From positions 1 through 14,175 of the forward strand of contig CAJUOD010000075.1 of the NCBI GenBank assembly GCA_910587875.1: a stretch of 14,175 nt of DNA. The letters are read 5' to 3'. This stretch comes from an uncultured Oscillibacter sp. (GTDB lineage Bacteria > Bacillota > Clostridia > Oscillospirales > Oscillospiraceae). Made by a program: the position numbers and the translations under genes. Positions 7,842 through 14,092 of the stretch are shown one piece after another. The number at the start of each line of letters is the position of its first letter. Within the stretch, counting starts at the first letter, position 1. The notes below the pieces were generated by a model, which was given only the letters and a program-made list of their open reading frames with translations, made no database searches and was not told where the DNA came from.

Positions 7842-8605
7842 AAGCCATTCGGAAACTCTTTTGGAACTGCTGGTATCTGATCTGGTCCTGCGTCCCCGGC
7901 TGCGGGCAGATGTGCCTGGGCTACATGAAGCGGGGCATCTCCCAGATGATCATCTTCTGCGCACTGACTTTTATCGCGGTCTTTCTGGAGATGGGGGCGC
8001 TGACGGTGCTGGTGGCGCCCCTGTGGGCCTATTCGTTCTTTGACAGCTTCAACCTCCGCCGCCAGCTCCGGGACGGCGGGGCCCCGGAGGACGAGTTCCT
8101 GTTCGGCCTTTCCGACATGGACGCCCAGAAGCTGACCCGGATTCTCAACCGCCGGGGGAGCCTCATCGGCTGGCTGCTGGTGGCGGTGGGGGCCTACAGC
8201 CTCTACATGATCTTCGCCCGGAGTCTGCTGGGGCCCATGCGGGACATCTTTTTCTTCGGCTGGCTCTACGACCTGCTGGTCTGGGATATGCCCCGGATTC
8301 TGGGCACGGTGCTGATCATCGCCCTTGGCATCTGGTTCATCAAGGGGCCCAAGGCCCCCAGAGACGAGGAGGACCCCCCCTACACCCCGCCCCAGGGCCC
8401 GGCGGAGCCCCCCAGAAGGGCGGATACCCCCTGGGCCAGGGCGGAGGAGCGCTTCCACGAGGACCCGGAGCCCCGGGCCCCGGAGGTCCCCCAGGAGGAA
8501 GCGGAGCCCCAGCCCGTGACCCTGGAGTGGAAGTCCGAGTTTAACGTGGAGAAGTTTGAGCGGGAAGAGGCCGAGGGCCGGGAGGCGGACCATGACGGCC
8601 AGTGA
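7838..8605 (+). CDS. Multi-pass membrane protein with acidic proline-rich C-terminal tail
   Basis: A 255-residue protein of unknown role. An N-terminal stretch, VPGCGQMCLGYMKRGISQMI (19-38), resembles the TM2-type motif (PGxGQxYxG..KRG). Hydrophobic segments lie at about 36-67, 107-128 and 152-169. They are followed by a tail of about 85 residues rich in Pro, Glu and Arg with no predicted membrane segment. The ATG overlaps the anti-sigma stop (ATGA) and follows GAAGGAGG, so it is translationally coupled. Its stop overlaps the next gene by 14 bp. Being locked inside an ECF operon suggests that it assists sensing or is a main target of the sigma factor. I do not recognise the family with certainty, and no catalytic motif is visible. 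Confidence 0.85.
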   Translation: MKAIRKLFWNCWYLIWSCVPGCGQMCLGYMKRGISQMIIFCALTFIAVFLEMGALTVLVAPLWAYSFFDSFNLRRQLRDGGAPEDEFLFGLSDMDAQKLTRILNRRGSLIGWLLVAVGAYSLYMIFARSLLGPMRDIFFFGWLYDLLVWDMPRILGTVLIIALGIWFIKGPKAPRDEEDPPYTPPQGPAEPPRRADTPWARAEERFHEDPEPRAPEVPQEEAEPQPVTLEWKSEFNVEKFEREEAEGREADHDGQ

Positions 8606-9242
8606 GACCACGGCGGTCCGCCCCCGGCGCCGGGTGGGGACCTTCACCCTGGGGGTCGTCCTGGTGGCGGCGGGGTGCGGCATGCTGGCCTCCCTGCTGT
8701 GGCCCCAGGTGGAGATCGGCTGGCTGCTGAAGGCCTCGCCCCTGATCCTGGTGGCCCTGGGGGTGGAGACCCTGCTGTCCGCCCGGGGCGGCGGAAAGGT
8801 AAAATACGACTGGCTGGGAATGCTGCTGTGCTTCCTCCTCGTCGGGGCGGGGCTGGCGTTTTACGCCGCCGCCTGGGCCTGGGAGAACCCGGAGTATTTC
8901 AACGGCTACGACTGCTCCCGGTACGCGGACGAGAGCGTCTACCGGATGCGCTACGACTACTTCGACGGCTTCGACTCCCACACCCTCTGCCTGGAGAAGG
9001 GCGACAGCCTGGAGGTCCGGGTGGAGACTTACAGCGGACGGCTGGAGGTGGAGATCTGCGGCGAGGACGGGGAAAACCTCCTGGAGGGCAACGCCCTGGA
9101 GGGGGCCCACACGGTGGTCGCCCCCAAGGCCGGGGACTACACCGTCCTGGTCCACGGCAGGCGGGCCAGCGGGAGCTTCTCCTTCCTGGCGGGCAGCGGA
9201 CTGCCGGAGGAGGCCGTGGAGGCGGAGGAGGAAACAGCCTGA
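8592..9242 (+). CDS. LiaF/DUF5668-like membrane protein with external C-terminal domain
   Basis: A 216-residue protein. A positively charged start (RPRRR, 10-14) is followed by three hydrophobic helices at about 15-37, 42-64 and 72-97. The first two, with WPQ... and ASPLILVALGVETLL, resemble the LiaI/LiaF-like transmembrane region (DUF5668). The remainder (about 98-216) is probably outside the cell and looks beta-rich (LEVRVETYSGRLEVEICG, YTVLVHGRRASGSFSFL), ending in a very acidic tail. The start ATG follows GGGAGG and overlaps the preceding gene by 14 bp. It is the last gene of the sigma operon, directly before a strong terminator. A part in envelope-stress sensing is plausible by analogy with LiaF, but this is inference. 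Confidence 0.82.
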   Translation: MTASETTAVRPRRRVGTFTLGVVLVAAGCGMLASLLWPQVEIGWLLKASPLILVALGVETLLSARGGGKVKYDWLGMLLCFLLVGAGLAFYAAAWAWENPEYFNGYDCSRYADESVYRMRYDYFDGFDSHTLCLEKGDSLEVRVETYSGRLEVEICGEDGENLLEGNALEGAHTVVAPKAGDYTVLVHGRRASGSFSFLAGSGLPEEAVEAEEETA

Positions 9243-9254
9243 ACCCAAAAGAGA

Positions 9255-9282
9255 CCGGAGGGCGTTTGCCCTCCGGTTTTTT
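9255..9282 (+). terminator. Intrinsic terminator of the ECF operon
   Basis: A perfect 9-bp stem, CCGGAGGGC-GTTT-GCCCTCCGG, is followed by six T residues, starting 13 bp after the stop of the last operon gene. On the opposite strand the stem is followed by TCTCTTTT, so it may also serve the convergent DUF4177 gene. Confidence 0.93.
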
Positions 9283-9437
9283 CACTCCCCAATTTTCCGC
9301 TCCAGGGTGACCACCAGGCCCATGCCCATGGCCATATTAGGGGACTGCTGGACCAGCCGCCAGCCCTCCCGGGCAAGCTGGTTCAGGACCTTCTCCGCCT
9401 CCCTGACGCCCACGGTCAGGACCTTGTACTCGTACAT
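9282..9437 (-). CDS. Small DUF4177-like protein
   Basis: A 51-residue protein starting MYEYKVLTVGVREAEKVLNQ and continuing LAREGWRLVQ, which is the DUF4177 pattern: a short strand (YEYKV), a helix ending 'LN.LA.EGW.LV', and a closing strand (LVVTLERK). The ATG at 9435-9437 is preceded by AGGAGGAAA at ideal spacing. The stop overlaps the T-run of the terminator. It starts 32 bp after the DUF3169 gene ends and is the last member of the XRE-regulator operon. No enzymatic residues are visible and the function of the family is unknown; such small proteins are often found beside regulators and membrane proteins. It is easily missed by length cut-offs. Confidence 0.85.
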   Translation of the reverse strand: MYEYKVLTVGVREAEKVLNQLAREGWRLVQQSPNMAMGMGLVVTLERKIGE

Positions 9438-9469
9438 ATTGATTTCCTCCTAATATCATGAATGTGGTT

Positions 9470-10243
9470 TCACGGGGCCTCCGAATGCCTGCCCAGGCGG
9501 ATGCACTCCAAGGTGTACGTCACCTGGAGGACGCCCCAGACCAGAAGCAGGACGAAGACAGGCAGGAGGCTGATTTTAAAAACCAGGCTCAGGATCACCA
9601 GCACCAGCCAGAGGCCCATGCAGAACCGTCCGGCGACCATGTAGGCCCGATAGCAGGCCTGGCCGATTTGGCGGCGCTCCGACTCGTCGCAGCTCTCCAG
9701 CCACCTCTTCTGGAACTTCGAGTCGTAGACGCTGCCGTGCTTCTCCGGGTTCATCTTCCGCTCCAGGTCCACCGCCTTCTGCTGGGCGAAGATTACAAAG
9801 CCGAAGGAGACCAGGAACACCCCCACCGTAGCCAAGCCGCCGACGTTCTCGCCCAGGGAGTAGACGCAGAAGGCGGCCATGAAAAAGAAATTGACCAGCG
9901 ACTGGACCGCGCTGAGGAGCAGGACCCAGCTCAGCGCCTCTTCAATGGCCTGGGAGGTCTCGTCCTCGTCCCCGCCGTCCCAGGCGGCGTACTTCCTCGC
10001 GGCGGAGCGGTAGAGGAGGAAGCAGGTTCCCAGAGTCAGAACGGAGGTCACGGGGATGCCCCAGGGGGTAGCGGCCTCCAAGGCGCGGCTGAGCCCCGCC
10101 GCCAGGGCGGCGGTCTGCGGGCCTAAGACGCGGCTGCACCCCACAACGAAGCCGATGACGCCCCCGGCCAGCAGGGACCCCACCATGGTCAGGACAAATT
10201 TGGGCAGGGCCTTGCGGTTCTCGCCCTTCTCTTGTTTACGCAT
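9470..10243 (-). CDS. DUF3169 family membrane protein
   Basis: A 257-residue integral membrane protein with about six hydrophobic segments (near 16-37, 60-78, 103-127, 135-153, 207-223 and 224-243). The cytoplasmic-looking loop with ERKMNPEKHGSVYDSKFQKR and WLESCDESERRQIG (161-194) is the part most typical of DUF3169, a family often encoded beside short XRE regulators in Firmicutes. Its ATG lies inside the regulator gene (8-bp overlap) and follows AGGAGGAAG, so the two are co-translated. The function is not known. The arrangement with the regulator and a triple operator suggests that its amount is tightly controlled, and a transport or stress role is possible. Confidence is good for the family, low for any function. 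Confidence 0.85.
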   Translation of the reverse strand: MRKQEKGENRKALPKFVLTMVGSLLAGGVIGFVVGCSRVLGPQTAALAAGLSRALEAATPWGIPVTSVLTLGTCFLLYRSAARKYAAWDGGDEDETSQAIEEALSWVLLLSAVQSLVNFFFMAAFCVYSLGENVGGLATVGVFLVSFGFVIFAQQKAVDLERKMNPEKHGSVYDSKFQKRWLESCDESERRQIGQACYRAYMVAGRFCMGLWLVLVILSLVFKISLLPVFVLLLVWGVLQVTYTLECIRLGRHSEAP

Positions 10244-10451
10244 TGGTCTCTTCCTCCTGATAGGTAAAAATGTCCTCGACCCGCACGGCGCAGATGTTCG
10301 CCAGCTTCAGCGCCAGGGTCACGGAGGGGGAATAGTCCCCCCGCTCGATCTGGCTGATGGTCTGCCGGGAGACCCCCGCCAGGCGGCCCAGCTCCTGCTG
10401 GTTGACCCCCAGACGGGCCCGGTGCTCCTTCAGCCGGTTATACAGCGGCAT
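10236..10451 (-). CDS. Short XRE-family transcriptional regulator
   Basis: A 71-residue helix-turn-helix protein of the small Cro/C1 type. The HTH is clear: NQQELGRLAGVSRQTISQIE at about 16-35, followed by RGDYSPSVTLALKLANI and then VEDIF. There is no further domain, so it probably acts as a simple repressor or switch. The start MPLYNRLKEH is chosen because AAAGGAG lies 7 bp upstream and known relatives begin here. An earlier in-frame ATG would start inside the operator repeats. Three copies of TGACAA-N6-TTGTCA lie in its own promoter region, strongly suggesting autoregulation. It overlaps the DUF3169 gene by 8 bp, and the operon continues to a DUF4177 gene. Confidence 0.93.
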   Translation of the reverse strand: MPLYNRLKEHRARLGVNQQELGRLAGVSRQTISQIERGDYSPSVTLALKLANICAVRVEDIFTYQEEETNA

Positions 10452-10468
10452 AGCCGGACTCCTTTCTT

Positions 10469-10486
10469 TGACAAAGCGGATTGTCA
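10469..10486. promoter_or_regulatory. Operator palindrome 1 of the XRE operon
   Basis: TGACAA-AGCGGA-TTGTCA, perfect 6-bp arms with a 6-bp spacer, directly upstream of the regulator's ribosome binding site. Its centre is 21 bp from that of the next copy. Confidence 0.75.
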
Positions 10487-10487
10487 T

Positions 10488-10509
10488 ATTGACAAGGATT
10501 CTTGTCAAT
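10488..10509. promoter_or_regulatory. Operator palindrome 2 of the XRE operon
   Basis: The best copy: perfect 9-bp arms ATTGACAAG/CTTGTCAAT around GATT, containing the shared TGACAA-N6-TTGTCA core (10490-10507). It overlaps the expected transcription start, so a bound protein would block initiation. Confidence 0.8.
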
Positions 10510-10512
10510 CAT

Positions 10513-10541
10513 AGGATAGCACTGACAAGGATAGTTGTCAA
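10513..10541 (-). promoter_or_regulatory. Promoter of the XRE-DUF3169-DUF4177 operon
   Basis: On the minus strand a perfect TTGACA (10536-10541), a 17-bp spacer and TATCCT (10513-10518) preceded by TGC (extended -10). The -35 hexamer is built into an operator half-site, so repressor and polymerase should compete. Confidence 0.7.
10523..10540. promoter_or_regulatory. Operator palindrome 3 of the XRE operon
   Basis: TGACAA-GGATAG-TTGTCA. It overlaps the -35 hexamer and part of the spacer of the predicted promoter. Its centre is 33 bp, about three helical turns, from the middle copy. Confidence 0.78.
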
Positions 10542-10551
10542 GAGGAACTTT

Positions 10552-10582
10552 GAAAAACCCCCTCCGGAATTTCCGGAGGGGG
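10552..10582 (-). terminator. Intrinsic terminator of the aminopeptidase/AI-2E operon
   Basis: CCCCCTCCGG and CCGGAGGGGG (10558-10582) form a perfect 10-bp stem around a 5-nt loop, extendable by A-T pairs. On the minus strand it is followed by TTTTTC. It begins 7 bp after the stop codon of the AI-2E-family gene. Confidence 0.92.
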
Positions 10583-10588
10583 TCTTGT

Positions 10589-11737
10589 TCAGGGGTCCCG
10601 CCACTTCCTCGCGGGGACATGGCGGGTTTTCAGCCGCTCCTTGACGAAGCCCCGGAAGAGGGCGTAGAGCACGGAGCAGAGGGGAATGAAGAACAGCATC
10701 CCGGCAATGCCCATGAGCTTGCCGCCCAGGGTGACGGCGGCAAGGACCCAGATGGAGGGCAGACCCACGGAATTGCCCACCACATGGGGGTAGATCAGGT
10801 TGCCCTCAATCTGCTGGAGGACCAGGAAGAGGACCACGAAGCCCACCGCCTGCCAGGGGTTCGTCACGGCGATGAGCAGGGCCCCCACGACGCAGCCGAT
10901 GAAGGCCCCCACCACGGGGATCAGGGCCGTCAGGGCGATGAGGACGCCTACCAGCAGGGCGTAGGGCATGCGGCAGATGGTCATGGCGGCCACGAAGAGG
11001 GTCCCCAGGATCACCGCCTCCACGCACTGGCCGGAGAGGAAGCTGGAGAAGGTGCGGCCAGCGAGGCGCAGGACCTCCAGAGCCCTGTCTGCCCAGGACT
11101 CGGGGAAGAGGGCGTAGAGAATCTGGCGGCCCTGGCGGCTGAGGCGCTCCTTCTGCAGAAGGACGTAGAAGGAGAAGACCAGGCCGATGACGAAGGTGCT
11201 GACGCCGCTGACCACGCCGCCGATGAGCACCCCGCTGGAGGACACCAGCCCGCCGCCCCAGTCCCGGACCAGGGAAACGGCCTTCTCCGACAGGGCCTTC
11301 CAGTCGACGGCGAAATCCGCCGCCAGGGTCTCCAGCTGGGGGAGCCAGGCCTCCAGCTCCGTCAGCTGCTCCTGGACCCGCTGGAAGGCGGCGGGCAGCT
11401 GGCCGCTGATGGACCGGACTGCGTCCCCGATGCCGGGGCTGACCACGCAGACCGCCAGGGTCACCACGCCGATGACCGCCGCCAGGGTCAGGATCAGGGC
11501 CAGAGGGCGGCGGAGAGACCTCCAGCGCCTGCCGCTGGGGAGATGGGCCTCGATGGCCCGCATGGGGACGTTTAAAATAAAGGCAATGGCCCCGCCCACT
11601 AAGAAGGGAGACAGGACCCCCAGCACCCACCGGACGGCCCCCGCCACGGCGGGCAGGTTCTGCAACGCGCAGAAGAAGGCCACGCCGCCGCAGACCACCA
11701 GCAGGCGCTGCTTGATTTGTTCCCGGTTCCAGTCCAT
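10589..11737 (-). CDS. AI-2E family permease-like membrane protein
   Basis: A 382-residue multi-pass membrane protein with the family's typical build: N-terminal helices including a GGAIAFILNVPMRAIE segment, a long amphipathic central part (about 90-150), then a block of helices with ALIPVVGAFIG and a C-terminal LQQIEGNLIYPHVVGNSVGL signature followed by GKLMGIAGMLFFIPL. Members of this family are annotated as AI-2 exporters (TqsA), Na+/H+ antiporters or unknown permeases, so the substrate is open. The start ATG lies only 3 bp after the carbonic anhydrase stop and has a weak ribosome binding site (GGGGCTGAG), so translation is probably coupled. It is the last gene before a strong terminator. 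Confidence 0.92.
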   Translation of the reverse strand: MDWNREQIKQRLLVVCGGVAFFCALQNLPAVAGAVRWVLGVLSPFLVGGAIAFILNVPMRAIEAHLPSGRRWRSLRRPLALILTLAAVIGVVTLAVCVVSPGIGDAVRSISGQLPAAFQRVQEQLTELEAWLPQLETLAADFAVDWKALSEKAVSLVRDWGGGLVSSSGVLIGGVVSGVSTFVIGLVFSFYVLLQKERLSRQGRQILYALFPESWADRALEVLRLAGRTFSSFLSGQCVEAVILGTLFVAAMTICRMPYALLVGVLIALTALIPVVGAFIGCVVGALLIAVTNPWQAVGFVVLFLVLQQIEGNLIYPHVVGNSVGLPSIWVLAAVTLGGKLMGIAGMLFFIPLCSVLYALFRGFVKERLKTRHVPARKWRDP

Positions 11738-11740
11738 GGC

Positions 11741-12223
11741 TCAGCCCCGGCGGTGGGCTTCCGCCGTCCTCAGGTAGCCTCGGGCGGATTCCCGGTTGCC
11801 CTCGATCTCTTCCTCCGTCAGGGGGCGGACTACCTTGGCGGGGCTGCCCAGGATCATGGACCCGGCGGGGGCGTCCATTTTGCCCGTCACCAGGGCGCCC
11901 GCGCCCACGATGCAGTCGTCCCCGATTTTCGCGCCGTTCAGGATCACCGCGCCCATGCCCACCAGGACGTTGTCCCCTACGGTGCAGCCGTGGACAATGG
12001 CCCCGTGGCCGATGGTGCAGCCCGCGCCTACATGGGTCTCCTCGTGGAGGATGACGCAGTCCTGGATGTTGGTGTTTTCTCCCACGGTGATGGCTCCCTC
12101 GTCGCCCCGGAGGACGGCGTTGTACCAGACGTTGACCCCTTTCGCCAGGGTCACGTCGCCGTAGACCTGCGCCCCGTCGCAGATCAGCACGTCGGGGGTG
12201 GTCTCTTGCAGTTTGACAGCCAT
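11741..12223 (-). CDS. Gamma-class carbonic anhydrase-like hexapeptide protein
   Basis: A 160-residue left-handed beta-helix protein of the gamma-carbonic anhydrase family (YrdA/CaiE/Cam-like). Hexapeptide repeats run through about 15-115. The three zinc ligands are present: His60 (CVILH), His73 and His78 (IGHGAIVHGC), with the usual 5-residue spacing between the last two. The C-terminus ILGSPAKVVRPLTEEEI is typical. Like YrdA it lacks the acidic loop of Cam, so real carbonic anhydrase activity is uncertain. The ATG follows AGAGGAAA. It lies between the aminopeptidase gene (38 bp) and the AI-2E-family gene (3 bp). Known relatives are trimeric cytoplasmic metalloproteins whose roles are often unclear. 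Confidence 0.92.
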   Translation of the reverse strand: MAVKLQETTPDVLICDGAQVYGDVTLAKGVNVWYNAVLRGDEGAITVGENTNIQDCVILHEETHVGAGCTIGHGAIVHGCTVGDNVLVGMGAVILNGAKIGDDCIVGAGALVTGKMDAPAGSMILGSPAKVVRPLTEEEIEGNRESARGYLRTAEAHRRG

Positions 12224-12261
12224 AGTAATTTCCTCTCTTCTGAGTATGTGATTTGCGGGGG

Positions 12262-13494
12262 TTAAAATTCAGGGGCGAAGTTGCCGTCCACGAAGATGGG
12301 GACCTCCCTGCCGTCCCGGGTCGTCCCCACGATGGAGAGGTCCGGGGTGCCCAGCATGAAGTCCACGTGGGTGATGGAGTCGTTGAGGCCCCGGGCTTTC
12401 AGCTCGTCCTTGGTCATCTTCTGGCCCCCCTCCAGGCAGGGGTAGGCCTCGCCGAAGGCGATGTGACAGGCGGCGTTCTCGTCGAAGAGGGTGTTATAGA
12501 ACAACAGGCCCTGGTTGGAAATCGGGCTGTCGTAGGGGACCAGGGCCGCCTCGCCGAAGTAGGCCGCGCCCTCGTCCACGCTGATGGCGGCTTGCAGGGT
12601 CTCCTCGCCCTGCTCCGCATGGGCCTCCACGATCTTGCCGTCCTTCACCACGAAGTGGAATTTGTCGATGACCGCGCCGTCGTGGACCAGGGGCATGGAG
12701 GCGTAGACCACGCCGTTGGAGCCCGTCTTCAGGGGGGAGGTGAAGATCTCCTCCGTGGGGATGTTGGCGATATAGCTGCGGCCCGAGAGGGTACGGTCCC
12801 CGCCGCTCTCCCAGATGTGGCCCTCGGGGAGCTCCAGGGTCAGGTCCGTGCCCAGGGAATTCGTATAGTGCAGGGTCTTTAGGTGCAGGGCGTTCAGCTT
12901 CTCCAGGCGGCGCTCCAGGGTATTCAGGTGCTCCTGCCAGCGGTCCACGGCCTTGCCGTCCCCGGTTATGCGGACGGCGGAGAAAATCGCGTCCCAGAGG
13001 GCCTGGACGGCCTCGCCCTCCCCCTTGTCCGGGAAGACCCGGGCCGCCCAGGAGGGGATGGGGATGGAGGCGATGCACCAGGGGAAGCCGCCGCACATCT
13101 GGAGGCGGTCGAAGTCCTTGAGCGCCTTGCCGCTGGCCCGCTGGGCCCGGACGATGCGGTCGGAGGACACGCCTTTCAGGTTCTCCGGGTCCGTGGCGGA
13201 AATCGCCAGGTAGGCCGTGCCCTCCAGGGCCTGGTCGTTGAAGAAGTGCCGCCGCCAGAGGGGCACCGTGTCGAAGACCTCCTCGGCGGCGTAGAGGTAC
13301 TTCATGCGGGTCATGGCGTCGTCGGTCCAGTTCATCACCACCTCGGAGCAGCCCGCGCCATAGGCCTCTTCGGCGCAGAGGCGGGCGAAGGGGGCGCACT
13401 CCACCGGGGAGGAAATCACCATCCGCTGTCCGGGATAGGGGTTCAGGCCCACCCGGACCAGGAGGCGGGCGTACTCGCGCAGTTTGTCTTCCAT
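12262..13494 (-). CDS. M29 family metallo-aminopeptidase
   Basis: A 410-residue aminopeptidase of peptidase family M29 (AmpS/AmpT/PepS type), the family's normal length. Metal ligands expected from Thermus AmpT are all visible: Glu249 (PTEEIFTSP), Glu315 (YFGEAALVP), His344 (ENAACHIAFGEAY), the catalytic-site Tyr351, and His376 with Asp378 (THVDFMLG). It removes N-terminal residues from peptides in the cytoplasm with two bound metal ions. The start MEDKLREYARLL is chosen because it has AAGGA upstream and matches the family beginning. A longer in-frame reading to 13617 would cross the promoter and a terminator. It leads an operon with the carbonic anhydrase-like and AI-2E genes, whose common purpose is not evident. 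Confidence 0.94.
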   Translation of the reverse strand: MEDKLREYARLLVRVGLNPYPGQRMVISSPVECAPFARLCAEEAYGAGCSEVVMNWTDDAMTRMKYLYAAEEVFDTVPLWRRHFFNDQALEGTAYLAISATDPENLKGVSSDRIVRAQRASGKALKDFDRLQMCGGFPWCIASIPIPSWAARVFPDKGEGEAVQALWDAIFSAVRITGDGKAVDRWQEHLNTLERRLEKLNALHLKTLHYTNSLGTDLTLELPEGHIWESGGDRTLSGRSYIANIPTEEIFTSPLKTGSNGVVYASMPLVHDGAVIDKFHFVVKDGKIVEAHAEQGEETLQAAISVDEGAAYFGEAALVPYDSPISNQGLLFYNTLFDENAACHIAFGEAYPCLEGGQKMTKDELKARGLNDSITHVDFMLGTPDLSIVGTTRDGREVPIFVDGNFAPEF

Positions 13495-13537
13495 TTTATG
13501 GGTCCTTCCTTTCCATTTATATGGTACATTATGTGCG

Positions 13538-13566
13538 ATTATAGAGCATTTGAGACAAGAAGTAAA
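13538..13566 (-). promoter_or_regulatory. Sigma-A-type promoter of the aminopeptidase operon
   Basis: On the minus strand TTTACT (13561-13566), a 17-bp spacer and a perfect TATAAT (13538-13543). The start would be near 13531, about 37 nt before the aminopeptidase ATG. Confidence 0.7.
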
Positions 13567-13602
13567 GGAGGGGCGGGCGGGGTTTATAAAATGTTCATGA
13601 AG

Positions 13603-13631
13603 AAAAAAAGCCCCCAAGAGGGGGCTTTTTT
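13603..13631 (-). terminator. Intrinsic terminator after the DUF378 gene
   Basis: A GCCCCC-AAGA-GGGGGC stem (13610-13625) flanked by A7 and T6. On the minus strand it reads stem then T7 and touches the DUF378 stop codon. The symmetric A and T runs make it able to work in both directions. Confidence 0.92.
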
Positions 13632-13846
13632 CAGGCCGGGTTGGCGGCCGTCTCCCGGTCCAGGCGGAACAGCAGCGTCAGGCACCACAGGCCCGCCAGG
13701 CCCACCAGGGCGTAGATGATCCGGGAAAACACCGCCATCTGCCCGCCAAAGAGCCAGGCCACGGTGTCAAAGCCGAAGAGTCCGATGCCGCCCCAGTTCA
13801 GCGCGCCGATGACGGCCAGCAGGACGGCGATCTTGTCGATTGCCAT
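13631..13846 (-). CDS. DUF378 family small membrane protein (YuzA-like)
   Basis: A 71-residue protein matching the DUF378 pattern: MAIDKIAVLLAVIGALNWG, then GIGLFGFDTVAWLFG, and a second hydrophobic helix IIYALVGLAGLWCLTLLF at about 43-60. The conserved GALNWG and F.FD.V motifs are intact. It is expected to span the membrane twice, and the function of the family is unknown. The ATG follows GGAGGGA. It stands alone, with a terminator touching its stop codon and no co-directional partner within 240 bp upstream. I saw no convincing promoter in the GC-rich stretch before it. Confidence 0.9.
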   Translation of the reverse strand: MAIDKIAVLLAVIGALNWGGIGLFGFDTVAWLFGGQMAVFSRIIYALVGLAGLWCLTLLFRLDRETAANPA

Positions 13847-13935
13847 GGGAATCCCTCCAATCCTGTCGAGATTGTGCTTAGCATGCCCGGACGGGCCGGG
13901 TTTTATGGTGGAAAAATTTTACATGGGGCATGGGG

Positions 13936-14007
13936 TGTAGGGGCGGCAATCTGCCGCCCGTCGCCGAGCCGCCCCATGGAGACGGGCGGATGATATCCGC
14001 CCCTACA
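13936..14007. repeat. 72-bp double-hairpin palindromic element
   Basis: Two 27-bp arms (13936-13962 and 13981-14007) are inverted copies of each other, identical over the outer 11 bp (TGTAGGGGCGG / CCGCCCCTACA) and the inner 9 bp. Each arm is itself a perfect hairpin: GGGCGGCA-ATC-TGCCGCCC and GGGCGGAT-GAT-ATCCGCCC. It resembles a REP- or MITE-like intergenic element of gut Firmicutes. It carries no coding sequence. Confidence 0.75.
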
Positions 14008-14019
14008 GAAACAGCCCCA

Positions 14020-14055
14020 CGGGAAAGGGGGAGGCTTGCGCCTCCCCCTTTCCCG
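14020..14055 (-). terminator. Strong 16-bp-stem hairpin after the S-layer-homology gene
   Basis: CGGGAAAGGGGGAGGC and its exact reverse complement enclose a TTGC loop. It lies 37 bp after the stop codon of the partial minus-strand gene. The following minus-strand bases (TGGGGCTGTTTCTG) form only a weak T-run, so this is a possible terminator or mRNA end-stabilising structure. Confidence 0.55.
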
Positions 14056-14092
14056 GGTACTGTTATTTGAAGGTAAGGTTTTTGGAATTCAG

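Noticed and set aside
7121..9248. Minus-strand frames of 520 and 235 codons opposite the ECF operon
   Set aside because: Pro/Gly/Gln/His-rich shadows of the overlapping plus-strand genes, which have ribosome binding sites, membrane segments and recognisable motifs.
10489..10517. Plus-strand promoter TTGACA-N17-TAGGAT inside the XRE operator region
   Set aside because: The TTGACA is part of an operator palindrome, the -10 is poor, and no gene lies downstream on that strand before the terminator.
13495..13617. N-terminal extension of the M29 aminopeptidase to 13617
   Set aside because: It would cross the -10/-35 promoter and run into a terminator stem. The family begins at the MEDKLREY methionine, which has its own ribosome binding site.
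13936..14055. CRISPR-like or attachment-site reading of the repeats near the right end
   Set aside because: There are only two inverted arms and one unrelated hairpin. No regularly spaced direct repeats, no integrase and no tRNA gene were seen.
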